Below, in pieces: positions 56,032-64,000 of a stretch of 64,000 bases of DNA. The notes under the pieces were generated by a model. It saw nothing but the letters and a program-made list of their open reading frames with translations. It had not been told where the DNA came from and made no database searches. Both the position numbers and the translations under genes were made by a program. The DNA is from Phycicoccus sp. Soil802 (GTDB taxonomy: Bacteria > Actinomycetota > Actinomycetes > Actinomycetales > Dermatophilaceae): NCBI RefSeq assembly GCF_001429605.1, contig NZ_LMSS01000005.1, forward strand, positions 292,618-356,617. Direction: 5' to 3'. Within the stretch, counting starts at the first letter, position 1. The number at the start of each line of letters is the position of its first letter.

Positions 56032-57267
56032 TCAGCGACGCAGCTTCCAGCGATCCCAGGCCAGCACGAGCGCCGCGCCGAGCCCGAGCTCGACCAGCAG
56101 GGCCAGGGTCATCGCGCCGGCAGGGGCGCCGATGTCCCTGAGCCGGGCCATCCCGAGCGAACCCCCGCCGAGCACGTCGAGGAGGCCGACGGCCCCTGCG
56201 GCGACCACCACGGCGGTGCCGGCGACGGTCAGCTTGGTGCGCCCGGTCGAGAGCCGGGCCACGGCTCGCAGCGACCGCCAGCCCACGAGGGCCCCGACCG
56301 CCACGGGCAGCAGCACGATGAGGGGCAGCAGACCCGGGAACGCCCCGGGCTGCGGCAGGGCGCCGAACGCCGGCACCATCGGCATCAGCGAGGTGCGGCT
56401 GCCGGTCCAGGTGGCCGAGGCCCCCTCCACCGCCGAGAAGCCGGTGCCTGCGACGAACGACACCGCCCACAGCGCGAGGTTGGGCAGCACGGCGACCTGC
56501 GCGAGGGTCAGCGCCACTCCCCCGACGATGCCGGGTGCCAGCTCGCTCTGCAGGTGGCGCACCTCGCCGAACCGGACCACGAGCAGCACGAGGCAGATCA
56601 GGGTGCCCGCACCGACCAGGACGGCGGCACCCTCGAGGCCGGGTCGCACCGCCCGTCGGACCGGCTCCGGCAGCCAGGTCGGACGGCGCAGGGCGGGGCC
56701 GGCGAGCTCGGGCCGGCCCTTGAGCAGCCGGGCCAGGGCCAGCCCGGCCGAGACGACGGGCACCACGAGCACGGGGAGCACGAGGGTCCACACCACCGGG
56801 TGGGGACCGGCGAGGAAGGCGACGGCGACCCACAGCAGCGCGCACGCGGCATACCCGAGGGTCCACGCGAGGAGGTCGGCGGCGAGGGGACGGTGCAGCG
56901 TGTCGCGGGCGAGGCGAATGGTGCGCGCGTCGGCGGCCTCGCGCGCGGCGCGGGTCGCGGACCACACCCCGATGACCACGCTCAGCGCGAGCGCCAGCAG
57001 CGGGACGACCGTGAGGTGGGTCGCGCCGACCGTGAGGTGGGCGCCGCCGGCGAGCAGCCACAGACTGGCGCCGATGCCCAGCGAGCTGGTCCAGGAGACG
57101 GTGCTCTCGGAGGCGGCGACCCAGACGAGCAGGGCCGGCAGCACGAACACCATGGCCGACCCGGCCGCGGCCAGGGCCCCGGCCAGCAGTGCTCGCCGGT
57201 GCACGGCAGAGCCCGGCCCGTCACCGGTCGACGAGGTCCCCGCCCTCAGCATGTCCATCACAGTCAT
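56032..57267 (-). CDS. DUF6350 multi-pass membrane protein
   Basis: 411 residues from ATG 57267 (ATG 57258 possible), with about 10 hydrophobic helices, mostly Ala/Val/Leu. It is the conserved actinobacterial membrane protein that lies just before purN (DUF6350; PerM, a cell-division-related protein, in mycobacteria). Two short hydrophilic loops, one with the FSAVEGASATWTG segment, are typical. The frame is open to 58122, but that overlaps the sigma factor. 47 bp separate it from purN. Confidence 0.8.
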   Translation of the reverse strand: MTVMDMLRAGTSSTGDGPGSAVHRRALLAGALAAAGSAMVFVLPALLVWVAASESTVSWTSSLGIGASLWLLAGGAHLTVGATHLTVVPLLALALSVVIGVWSATRAAREAADARTIRLARDTLHRPLAADLLAWTLGYAACALLWVAVAFLAGPHPVVWTLVLPVLVVPVVSAGLALARLLKGRPELAGPALRRPTWLPEPVRRAVRPGLEGAAVLVGAGTLICLVLLVVRFGEVRHLQSELAPGIVGGVALTLAQVAVLPNLALWAVSFVAGTGFSAVEGASATWTGSRTSLMPMVPAFGALPQPGAFPGLLPLIVLLPVAVGALVGWRSLRAVARLSTGRTKLTVAGTAVVVAAGAVGLLDVLGGGSLGMARLRDIGAPAGAMTLALLVELGLGAALVLAWDRWKLRR

Positions 57268-57348
57268 CGCTGCCCCATCGTCGCCGACGCCCCAGCCCGA
57301 GCCGGCGTGCAACGCCGAGGACCGGCGAGAAATGTCCGAACGCGCCGC

Positions 57349-57372
57349 AACCCAACCTCGCCTGAGCGCGTC
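57349..57372 (+). promoter_or_regulatory. Candidate ECF-type promoter of the sigma factor gene
   Basis: AACC (57349-57352) and CGTC (57369-57372) are separated by 16 bp, the -35/-10 pattern of many ECF sigma factors, and lie 64 bp before the start codon. It is compatible with autoregulation. Short motifs of this kind occur by chance, so confidence is limited. Confidence 0.4.
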
Positions 57373-57435
57373 TGCTGCGGTGTGATGGCCTTGGTGGATC
57401 CGACGGGCGCGAGGGCGCCGATGCAGGGGGTGACG

Positions 57436-57936
57436 ATGGACGCGCAGTCCGCTGAGGCGGAGTTCGACGCGTTCTACCGCGACACCTCCCGGCGCGTCGT
57501 CCACCTGGTCTACGCGTTCACCGGCGACCTCACCGTCGCGCAGGACTCCACCCAGGAGGCCTACGCGAGGGCCTGGCAGCAGTGGCCCAGCGTGCGCACC
57601 CACGACGACCCGCTCGCGTGGGTCCGCACGGTGGCCCGACGGGTCGCGATCTCGGGCTGGCGCAGGAAGACCAGCCAGGACCGCGCCCACGAACGGCACG
57701 GGGCCCGCGACACGACGGGTCCACCGACGGAGGACCGGGTGGCGGTGGTCGCAGCCTTGCGCACCCTGCCCGAACCGGTCCGCGAGGCCGTGACCATGCA
57801 CTACATCGGCGACCTGAGCATCGACCAGATCGCCCACGAGACCAACACCCCGGCAGGCACCGTCAAGGCGCGCCTGCACCGGGGCCGGGCGCAGCTCGCC
57901 CAGGCCCTGCAGCACCAGGAGAACCCCCATGGCTGA
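57436..57936 (+). CDS. ECF RNA polymerase sigma factor, SigE type
   Basis: 166 residues from ATG 57436 (GGGGG at 5 nt); ATG 57385 and 57421 are in frame. Region 2 is EFDAFYRDTSRRVVHLVYAF, then DSTQEAYARAWQQW; region 4 is LPEPVREAVTMHYIGDLSID followed by THTP-like NTPAGTVKARLHRGR. It directs polymerase to a stress regulon. The following gene overlaps by 8 bp and encodes a one-helix membrane protein, the expected anti-sigma partner. Confidence 0.88.
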   Translation: MDAQSAEAEFDAFYRDTSRRVVHLVYAFTGDLTVAQDSTQEAYARAWQQWPSVRTHDDPLAWVRTVARRVAISGWRRKTSQDRAHERHGARDTTGPPTEDRVAVVAALRTLPEPVREAVTMHYIGDLSIDQIAHETNTPAGTVKARLHRGRAQLAQALQHQENPHG

Positions 57937-59335
57937 GCACGACGACTGGACCGCGGCGGAGGACGCCCGCCTTCGGGCTGCCCTGTCGTCGCTGCGCGCC
58001 GACGTCGAGGCCACTCCCCTGCCCGACGTCCGCTTCGTCAAGGCAAGGGGTATGGCGCGTCGTCGCCGTCGGTTTCTCGCGGTAGGGGCGGCCGCGGCTG
58101 CGGCCGTCGTCGTGGCCGGCACCGTCGGCTATGCGCAGCTCGCGGGTGACCCCGTGCTCAAGCCCGTGCCGGCCGACCGCAGCGGCACCACGACCGTCGC
58201 GCCTTCGCCGACCACGACGTCGTCGCTCGACCAGGCCGGTGCGCTGCCCCTGCTCCAGGAGTGGAAGAAGGCCCTCGACCTCAAGGGCGACGCGCGGATG
58301 ACGACCCAGGACCCGAAGTCGAGCGACTACCGGTCGTTCGAGTGCCTCGCCACCGTGCCGTCCGGCCAGCAGCTCCGCCAGGAGATCACCCTCGACGCCG
58401 GGGGGTTCCAGGGCGGCCAGACCCAGTTCGCCGTCTCGTCCGGTCAGGATCCCCAGACGGTGGCCGAGGGACTGACCAACGACATCTCGCAGTGCCAACA
58501 GGGACCCGACTTCCACGTGAACCGGCTCGACGAGACCGACGCCGGGTCGCTGTACTCCTACACCGCGGGCGATGCGGGATCAGGGTGGTTCGCCGTGGTC
58601 ACCGGTGCGTCCGACGTCACGCTCATCCAGGTCACCGACCCCACCCCTGGGAAGTCGCAGTACAGCCTCGCCCAGGTGACTGCCCTCGCTGAGATCGCGA
58701 AGGAGCGGCTGGCCCGCTACGGCACCACCGTCACCCCGGCACCCAGCACGTCGGGCCCCCAAGCCATCGACGAGAAGATGGTGGTCTCCGGGCCCGATCC
58801 GGTGCCGTCGTCGAACCTCTTCGTCGCCGCGTCGCAGTGGGCCTCGGACGCCCTGACGGGTGGGGCGAAGACGACTGCCGGTCCGGGCGCCCTCGAGGGG
58901 TCGACGGCGATCGCCAGCTGCGAGACCGACGACCAGCAGTCCGGCATCGGTGGTCAGGTCGGCGTCGTCTCGATCCGCACGGGCACCGGTACGGCGAGCT
59001 ACCTCGGCCGGCAGCGCGTGCAGCTCGACGACGCCACGGACGCCACGCTCCAGAAGGCCTACGTCAGCGCCCGGATTGCCGAGGCCAAGGCGCTGTACGC
59101 CAAGGGCTGCGACGGCGCCAACTACACGGTGCAGTCGACGCCCGGCCCGACGGACGGGACGTTCCGCCTCGACACCGTCTTCACCGACGGGTCGGCCACC
59201 CTCTCCGAGTGGGTGGGGGTCACCAGCCAGCGGACCCCCGGCGCAGTCAGCACGGTGGTCATCACGGCGGCGGCGAACCCCGACCAGGGCTTCGCCGAGC
59301 TCGATCGCCTGCTCGCCCTGGCCCGCCAGAAGTAG
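57929..59335 (+). CDS. Membrane-anchored putative anti-sigma factor with duplicated sensor domain
   Basis: 468 residues. An N-terminal cytoplasmic part of about 50 residues (AALSSLRADVEATPLPDVRF) is followed by RRRRR and one membrane helix (FLAVGAAAAAAVVVAGTVGYA). The outside part is a Pro/Ser/Thr linker and two similar domains (about residues 105-245 and 265-465). Each has two cysteines and a segment of type ..FAV..VTL.Q.TDPT / GVTSQRTPGAVSTVV, reminiscent of PknH-like sensor domains. It overlaps the sigma gene by 8 bp and is translated from an internal GGAG. No zinc-binding HxxxCxxC motif is visible, so if it is an anti-sigma factor it is of an unusual kind. Confidence 0.65.
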   Translation: MAEHDDWTAAEDARLRAALSSLRADVEATPLPDVRFVKARGMARRRRRFLAVGAAAAAAVVVAGTVGYAQLAGDPVLKPVPADRSGTTTVAPSPTTTSSLDQAGALPLLQEWKKALDLKGDARMTTQDPKSSDYRSFECLATVPSGQQLRQEITLDAGGFQGGQTQFAVSSGQDPQTVAEGLTNDISQCQQGPDFHVNRLDETDAGSLYSYTAGDAGSGWFAVVTGASDVTLIQVTDPTPGKSQYSLAQVTALAEIAKERLARYGTTVTPAPSTSGPQAIDEKMVVSGPDPVPSSNLFVAASQWASDALTGGAKTTAGPGALEGSTAIASCETDDQQSGIGGQVGVVSIRTGTGTASYLGRQRVQLDDATDATLQKAYVSARIAEAKALYAKGCDGANYTVQSTPGPTDGTFRLDTVFTDGSATLSEWVGVTSQRTPGAVSTVVITAAANPDQGFAELDRLLALARQK

Positions 59336-59396
59336 CCGACGGAAGCAGACCTCCGCGGGACCGCACTCAGCACCCCACGGCATCCCGCAGACAGCG

Positions 59397-59430
59397 CGAC
59401 GGCCGCCACCCACCAGGGTGACGGCCGTCG
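59397..59430. terminator. Bidirectional hairpin between anti-sigma gene and sucD
   Basis: CGACGGCCG (59397-59405) pairs with CGGCCGTCG (59422-59430), and CACCC/GGGTG inside extends it to about 14 pairs. It lies between convergent genes. Confidence 0.7.
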
Positions 59431-59467
59431 TGAACTGCGTTGGGGCAGAAGCTACCTCTGCAGGCGC

Positions 59468-60358
59468 TCAGCTCTGAAGACTCCGCATGACCTCGCGCAT
59501 CAGGTCGGCGGTCGCGGAGGGCGTCTTGCCGACCTTCACGCCGGCGGCCTCGAGGGCCTCCTGCTTGGCAGCAGCCGTGCCCGCGGAGCCGGAGACGATG
59601 GCGCCGGCGTGGCCCATGGTCTTGCCCTCGGGAGCGGTGAAGCCGGCGACGTAGCCGACGACCGGCTTGGTCACGTGGTCCTTGATGTAGGCCGCGGCAC
59701 GCTCCTCGGCGTCGCCACCGATCTCACCGATCATGACGATCGCGTCGGTGTCAGGGTCCTTCTCGAACGCCTCGAGGCAGTCGATGTGGGTGGTGCCGAT
59801 GATCGGGTCGCCACCGATGCCGACGGCGGAGGAGAAGCCGAAGTCCCGCAGCTCGTACATCATCTGGTAGGTCAGCGTGCCCGACTTGGAGACCAGGCCG
59901 ATCCGACCGGCGCCCGCGATGTTCGCGGGGATGATGCCGGCGTTGGACTTCCCGGGGCTGATCAGGCCGGGACAGTTCGGTCCGACGATGCGGGTCGCCT
60001 TGCCCTTGCTGTAGTTGAAGAACTCAGCGGAGTCCTTGACCGCGATGCCCTCGGTGATGACGACCGCGAGCGCGATCTGCGTGTCGATCGCCTCGACCAC
60101 GGCGGACTTCGCGAAGGCCGGCGGCACGAAGATGACCGACACGTTGGCGCCGGTCGCCTCGATGGCCTCGGCCACCGTGCCGTAGACCGGCACGGAGACG
60201 CCGCCGTCGAAGTCGACCGTCGTGCCCGCCTTGCGCGGGTTGACGCCACCGACGATGGCGGTGCCGGACGCGAGCATGCGCTGGGTGTGCTTCATGCCCT
60301 CGGAGCCGGTCATGCCCTGGACGATGACCTTGGAGTTCTCGTCGAGAAAAATAGCCAT
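59468..60358 (-). CDS. sucD: Succinyl-CoA synthetase alpha subunit
   Basis: 296 residues. TCA-cycle enzyme making ATP or GTP from succinyl-CoA. CoA-binding domain: [19 protein letters not shown] and [29 protein letters not shown]; and the phosphorylated active-site His in [14 protein letters not shown] near residue 250. It follows sucC by 19 bp. The intergenic gap contains one GTATGCC motif (60361). Confidence 0.96.
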   Translation of the reverse strand: MAIFLDENSKVIVQGMTGSEGMKHTQRMLASGTAIVGGVNPRKAGTTVDFDGGVSVPVYGTVAEAIEATGANVSVIFVPPAFAKSAVVEAIDTQIALAVVITEGIAVKDSAEFFNYSKGKATRIVGPNCPGLISPGKSNAGIIPANIAGAGRIGLVSKSGTLTYQMMYELRDFGFSSAVGIGGDPIIGTTHIDCLEAFEKDPDTDAIVMIGEIGGDAEERAAAYIKDHVTKPVVGYVAGFTAPEGKTMGHAGAIVSGSAGTAAAKQEALEAAGVKVGKTPSATADLMREVMRSLQS

Positions 60359-60377
60359 TGGTATGCCGTTCCTTCGG

Positions 60378-61565
60378 TCAGTTCGTCGCGGCCGAAGCCA
60401 GCTCGGCGGCCTTGCGGGCCGCGCCGTCCATGGTCTCTTCGATGGTCACCAGTGGGTGGTTGGCCTCGGCGAGGATGCGCCGGCCCTCCTCCACGTTGTT
60501 GCCGTCCAGCCGGACGACGAGCGGCTTGGTGGCCTCGTCGCCGAGGTTCTTGAGCGCGCCGACGATGCCGTTGGCGACCGCGTCGCAGGCAGTGATGCCA
60601 CCGAACACGTTCACGAACACCGACTTCACCTGCTCGTCACCGAGGATGATGTGCAGGCCGTTGCTCATGACCTCGGCCGAGGCGCCGCCACCGATGTCGA
60701 GGAAGTTGGCCGGCTTCGGCTGGCCCGGGAACTCCTCACCGGCGTAGGCGACGACGTCGAGCGTGGACATGACCAGCCCGGCGCCGTTGCCGATGATGCC
60801 GACGGAGCCGTCGAGCTTGACGTAGTTGAGGTCCTTCTCCTTGGCGGCGGCCTCGAGCGGGTCGGCCGCGGCCTTGTCCTCGAGGGCCTCGTGGTCGGGG
60901 TGGCGGAAGCCGGCGTTCTCGTCGAGCGTCACCTTGCCGTCCAGTGCGACGATGTCGCCCGCCTCGGTCTTGACCAGCGGGTTGACCTCGACCAGCGTGG
61001 CGTCCTCGTCGCGGTAGACGGTCCAGAGGGACTGCAGGACGGGGACGATCTTGGCGCCGGTCTCGTCGTCGAAGCCCGCCGCGGACACGATCTCCTGCGC
61101 CTTGGCCTCGTCGATGCCGGTGTTGGGGTCGACCTCGATGCGGGCGAGGGCCTCGGGGCGCTCGACGGCGAGCTGCTCTATCTCCATCCCGCCCTCCTTG
61201 CTGCACATCGCGAGGTAGGTGCGGTTCGCCCGGTCGAGCAGGACCGAGAAGTAGTACTCCTCGGCGATCTGGGCGCCCTGGGCGATCATCACGGTGCCGA
61301 CGGTGTGGCCCTTGATGTCCATGCCGAGGATCGCCTCGGCGTGCTGCTGGGCCTCGTCAGCGGTCTTGGCGACCTTGACGCCGCCGGCCTTGCCTCGGCC
61401 ACCGGTCTTGACCTGGGCCTTCACGACGGTCACGCCGCCGCTCTTGGGGCCGATCTCCTCGGCGGCCGCGCGGGCCTGCTCCGGGGTGGTCGCGATGGCG
61501 CCGGCGAGCACCGGCACGCCGTGCTTCTCGAACATGTCTCGGGCCTGGTATTCGAACAGATCCAC
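60378..61565 (-). CDS. sucC: Succinyl-CoA synthetase beta subunit
   Basis: 395 residues, ATP-grasp fold. [22 protein letters not shown] is the family start; [18 protein letters not shown] binds nucleotide; [21 protein letters not shown] supplies metal ligands; and [15 protein letters not shown] ends the nucleotide-binding half. It is the first gene of sucCD. No other TCA genes are next to it; icd and mdh lie at the far left of the window. Confidence 0.96.
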   Translation of the reverse strand: MDLFEYQARDMFEKHGVPVLAGAIATTPEQARAAAEEIGPKSGGVTVVKAQVKTGGRGKAGGVKVAKTADEAQQHAEAILGMDIKGHTVGTVMIAQGAQIAEEYYFSVLLDRANRTYLAMCSKEGGMEIEQLAVERPEALARIEVDPNTGIDEAKAQEIVSAAGFDDETGAKIVPVLQSLWTVYRDEDATLVEVNPLVKTEAGDIVALDGKVTLDENAGFRHPDHEALEDKAAADPLEAAAKEKDLNYVKLDGSVGIIGNGAGLVMSTLDVVAYAGEEFPGQPKPANFLDIGGGASAEVMSNGLHIILGDEQVKSVFVNVFGGITACDAVANGIVGALKNLGDEATKPLVVRLDGNNVEEGRRILAEANHPLVTIEETMDGAARKAAELASAATN

Positions 61566-61699
61566 GTCTGACGTCCTCGTCTACGGATGGGTTTGGTTCG
61601 ACGCCGAGACTAGCCCTGTCAGGGGCGTGTGGCCCCCTCGGGTGCGGGCCCGTGGGCCCAATGGGACCAATCTCACCACCAGGAGGGGGGCGACGTCGC

Positions 61700-62707
61700 T
61701 CAGCGGACGGTGACGCCCTGTCCCGGCGCGACGAGGAGGACCCACACAGGACCCTTGGGGTTGAACGTCAGGGGCTGCGCACCCACGGTGAAGCTGGTCG
61801 GGGCGGTGACACCCTTGCGCGACCACCGGCCGGTCCACTGCTTGCCGTCGCGGAGTACCACCGTCTTGCCGCTGCCGACCACGTCGACGACGGGGGTGGG
61901 CTGGCCGTTCACGTCGCGGTTCCCCGACTTGTGGGTCGCGACGTACTGGACCACCACGGTGCCCGCACCGTACTGCCGACCGCTCGGGCTGACGTCCGGG
62001 CGGCCGTCGGTGGTGACGAGGTACTGCTTGCGCTTGGCGTTCCAGGTCAGCGTGACTCTCGAGGAGGGCCACCGGGCGGCGACCGAGGTGCCTGCCTTGC
62101 CGCCGTCTGCCGCGGGGCCGTAGCGGAACCCGATATCGGCCGGCTTGACGCTGCCACCGGCGCGCGCGAGCAGCTCCTTGGGGTTGCCGATCACGTTGTA
62201 GGGAGCCGGCCGGGAGTGGTCACGGTGGTAGCCGCGACCGTTCTGGTCGAAGCTGAGGTTGACCTGCTTGCCCCGGTCGAGGATCCGCTTCGTGTAGCTC
62301 GACGACCCGGAGAAGGCGAGCGCGACCTTGCCGTAGTTGGCGACCAGGTCGACGTCGGACTCGCGACCGCTGCGGACCGGGCCCACCTCGGGCGGCTGGG
62401 TGCGGCTGAAGATGGCGAGCAGCCGGGTGAGTCCGCCCTCGACCGGCTCGACGTAGACGACGTCGGCGACGTCGAGCCCGATCCGCGGGTGAGCAGCGGG
62501 GGTGTTGTCGATCTTGACTGCGAGCACCGGGCCACCGACGAGGGGCTGCGGTCCGGCTGGGGTCGGCGCTGCCGTGGTGGTCGTGGTCGTCGTCGACGGG
62601 GACGGGGTCGTGGGCGCGGCCGACGGCTTGTCGCCCGAACAGGCGGCGAGCCCCAGGGACATCACGGTCAGGGCAGCAAGGGCAGGCAGGAGCGCGGGGC
62701 GGGGCAC
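61700..62707 (-). CDS. DUF3048 (YerB-like) lipoprotein
   Basis: 335 residues from GTG 62707, with TATCCT 7 nt upstream (leaderless). The signal ALLPALAALTVMSLGLAAC has lipobox LAAC, followed by a Pro/Ser/Thr linker. The mature domain shows the DUF3048 pattern VKIDNTPAAHPRIGLDVADVVYVEPVEGGLTRLLAIF, split here as VKIDNTPAAHPRIGL and VEGGLTRLLAIFSR, then GPVRSGRESDVDL. YerB-type proteins are exported and poorly characterised. Standalone gene. Confidence 0.87.
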   Translation of the reverse strand: MPRPALLPALAALTVMSLGLAACSGDKPSAAPTTPSPSTTTTTTTAAPTPAGPQPLVGGPVLAVKIDNTPAAHPRIGLDVADVVYVEPVEGGLTRLLAIFSRTQPPEVGPVRSGRESDVDLVANYGKVALAFSGSSSYTKRILDRGKQVNLSFDQNGRGYHRDHSRPAPYNVIGNPKELLARAGGSVKPADIGFRYGPAADGGKAGTSVAARWPSSRVTLTWNAKRKQYLVTTDGRPDVSPSGRQYGAGTVVVQYVATHKSGNRDVNGQPTPVVDVVGSGKTVVLRDGKQWTGRWSRKGVTAPTSFTVGAQPLTFNPKGPVWVLLVAPGQGVTVR

Positions 62708-62767
62708 GACCTCGAGGATACGAGCCGCGGACTCGGCAACCGTCGTCCCGACGCCCGACGCGCCGGA

Positions 62768-63739
62768 TCAGGCGCTGGGAGTGCGTCCGGCCAGGACGGT
62801 GGTGAGCAGGTCGGCGTCGCAGTTGCCGCCGGTCATCACCACACCGACGCGCTGGCCGACCTGGCCGTCACGCTCGGCGAGCAGCCCGGCGAGCGCGATG
62901 GCGCCCGCGGGCTCGGGCAGCTGGTGGGTGGTGCGCAGGAGCACCCGCATCGCCTCGGCCGTGTCGTCCTCCGCGACCGTGACCACGCGGGCGGCACCGC
63001 GCACGATCTCGGCCACCGCCTCAGGCACGGGCGCCCGACAGGCCACCCCGTCGACGAACGTGTCGGCGCTGGGCGTCGTGACCACGGTCCCCGCCTCGAA
63101 GGAGAGGGCGGTGGCCGGCGCGCGGTCGGACACCACGCCCACGATCTGCGTCGACAGCCCCAGCAGGTCACGGACGCCGATCAGCCCGCAGATCCCCGAG
63201 CCCATGCCGACCGGCACGTAGACCGTGTCGAGCGGCCCGGCCTCGTCGAACAGCTCGAGCGCATAGGTCCCGACGCCGACGACCAGGTCGGGGTGGAACG
63301 GCGGCACGGCCTCGAGCCCCAGCTCGGCCTCCAGGCCCATCGCGTGCTCGCGCGCCTCCTGGTAGTCGCGACCGTGCACGACCAGCTCCGCACCGAAGCC
63401 GCGCATCGCGGCGTTCTTGTCGGGGCTGTTGCCCTCCGGCACCACGATGACGACGCGCAGCCCGGCCGCCCGACCGGCATACGCCAAGGACTGCCCGTGG
63501 TTGCCGCGGGTGGCGGACACGAAGCCCTGCACGTCCGGTCGCTCACGGCTGGCCCGGTCGGCGTAGACCAGGCCACCTCGCACCTTGAAAGCCCCTGTGG
63601 GAGTGGCGTTCTCGTGCTTGACCCACACCTGTGCGCCGACCTGCTCGCTGAGCAGGGGCCACTCGAGCTGGGGCGTGGCAGGGAAGTGACGACGCACGAC
63701 GGCGGTCGCCGCGTCGAGGTCGGCGAGGGTGAACGACAT
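62768..63739 (-). CDS. Threonine dehydratase-like PLP enzyme (ammonia-lyase family)
   Basis: 323 residues from ATG 63739, with CAGACT 7 nt upstream. Fold-type II PLP enzyme: the PLP Lys is in PTGAFKVRGG near residue 51, SATRGNHGQSLAYAGRAAG is next, the glycine loop is VPVGMGSGICGLIG, and the end is VVMTGGNCDADLL. There is no C-terminal regulatory domain, so it is a catabolic type, acting on threonine, serine or 3-hydroxyaspartate. The specificity is not readable. Divergent from the lipoprotein gene. Confidence 0.88.
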   Translation of the reverse strand: MSFTLADLDAATAVVRRHFPATPQLEWPLLSEQVGAQVWVKHENATPTGAFKVRGGLVYADRASRERPDVQGFVSATRGNHGQSLAYAGRAAGLRVVIVVPEGNSPDKNAAMRGFGAELVVHGRDYQEAREHAMGLEAELGLEAVPPFHPDLVVGVGTYALELFDEAGPLDTVYVPVGMGSGICGLIGVRDLLGLSTQIVGVVSDRAPATALSFEAGTVVTTPSADTFVDGVACRAPVPEAVAEIVRGAARVVTVAEDDTAEAMRVLLRTTHQLPEPAGAIALAGLLAERDGQVGQRVGVVMTGGNCDADLLTTVLAGRTPSA

Positions 63740-63859
63740 GTCCGGCAGTCTGCCCGAGCCGCGACGACACCGCGTGAACCCGCCGGTGGCCGGGATCGCG
63801 GCACCCGTGGCGTCGCGGCAGATCTGCGCTTGGCCAGAAGGCACGGCAGGATGGGCGGT

Positions 63860-64000
63860 ATGTCCAGAACCTCACCGTTGCCACTGCTCGCCGTGCTCGC
63901 TGCGGGAACGCTGTCGGCTTGTGGCGCAACGGATCCCCCGATCCCCCAGGCGTCGTCGACGACCGCGACTAGGCAGGCCAGCTTCCCCCTCACCATCCAG
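63860..64000 (+). CDS. Lipoprotein, start only (possible siderophore-type binding protein)
   Basis: Starts at ATG 63860, with CAGGAT 7 nt upstream, and runs off the window. MSRTSPLPLLAVLAAGTLSAC is a lipoprotein signal with lipobox LSAC, followed by a Ser/Thr linker and SFPLTIQ. Iron-siderophore binding proteins often begin their mature domain with F-P-x-T-I/V, so such a protein is likely, but only 47 codons are visible. Confidence 0.5.
   Translation, partial: MSRTSPLPLLAVLAAGTLSACGATDPPIPQASSTTATRQASFPLTIQ

Overview
The window is high-GC DNA (about 70% by eye) with the gene content and synteny of an actinobacterium, probably Micrococcales and close to the Intrasporangiaceae. The evidence for this is a monomeric isocitrate dehydrogenase, the folD-DUF3017-mdh neighbourhood, the DUF6350-purN-purH neighbourhood, an F420-type (Ddn-like) protein, a DesA3-like desaturase with its reductase, and many genes whose start codon sits 6-8 nt after a -10-like hexamer (leaderless-type promoters). 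No rRNA, tRNA, CRISPR array, integrase or transposase was recognised.

Layout. 0-4 kb: the end of a GH42 beta-galactosidase, a DeoR regulator, galT and galK (Leloir pathway). 4.1-6.7 kb: S10 carboxypeptidase, an HPr-kinase-like P-loop protein and a PqqD-like protein. 7.1-14.7 kb: aquaporin, icd with an unusual palindromic operator, a Ddn-like protein, a NUDIX-GNAT fusion, mdh, DUF3017 and folD. 14.7-27.6 kb: a nucleobase-catabolism block, made of an oxamate-transcarbamylase-like trio (DUF2877, FdrA, DUF1116), a PucR regulator, a UraA-type permease, a three-subunit molybdenum hydroxylase with CoxG, and a nitrilase-family amidase. 27.7-38.6 kb: a serine hydrolase, two exported proteins, an adaptor-ATPase-FtsX transporter, HyuA/HyuB and a class-V aminotransferase. 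38.6-45.4 kb: a patchwork of regulators and small enzymes (F420-type reductase, two TetR, cupin, GH4, PfkB kinase, YdeI) that looks acquired. 45.5-47.4 kb: a CoA-transferase and two decayed divergent genes (AraC, PhyH). 47.5-51.3 kb: desaturase, its reductase and a FasR/PucR-type regulator. 51.4-53.6 kb: carbamate kinase and a barbiturase/cyanuric acid hydrolase-family enzyme. 53.7-64 kb: purH, purN, DUF6350, a SigE-type ECF sigma factor with its membrane partner, sucD, sucC, a DUF3048 lipoprotein, a PLP ammonia-lyase and the start of a lipoprotein gene.

How it fits together. The outer parts are ordinary central metabolism (TCA cycle, purine and C1 synthesis) that often lies together in actinobacteria. 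Between purH and folD sits about 39 kb of accessory catabolic genes. My main hypothesis is an oxidative uracil route with phosphorolytic energy recovery. UraA imports uracil and the Mo-hydroxylase oxidises it to barbiturate. Barbiturase opens the ring to ureidomalonate. The FdrA/DUF1116/DUF2877 complex, known in E. coli for oxalurate (the homologue one CH2 shorter), would split ureidomalonate into malonamate and carbamoyl phosphate. Carbamate kinase would then make ATP, and the nitrilase-family amidase would release malonate and ammonia. Other points of interest are an apparently homologous in-frame palindromic insert in two unrelated genes (fdrA and hyuA), a strongly repeated 7-mer GTATGCC that is absent from the putative island, and a deletion that removed the facing ends of two divergent genes.
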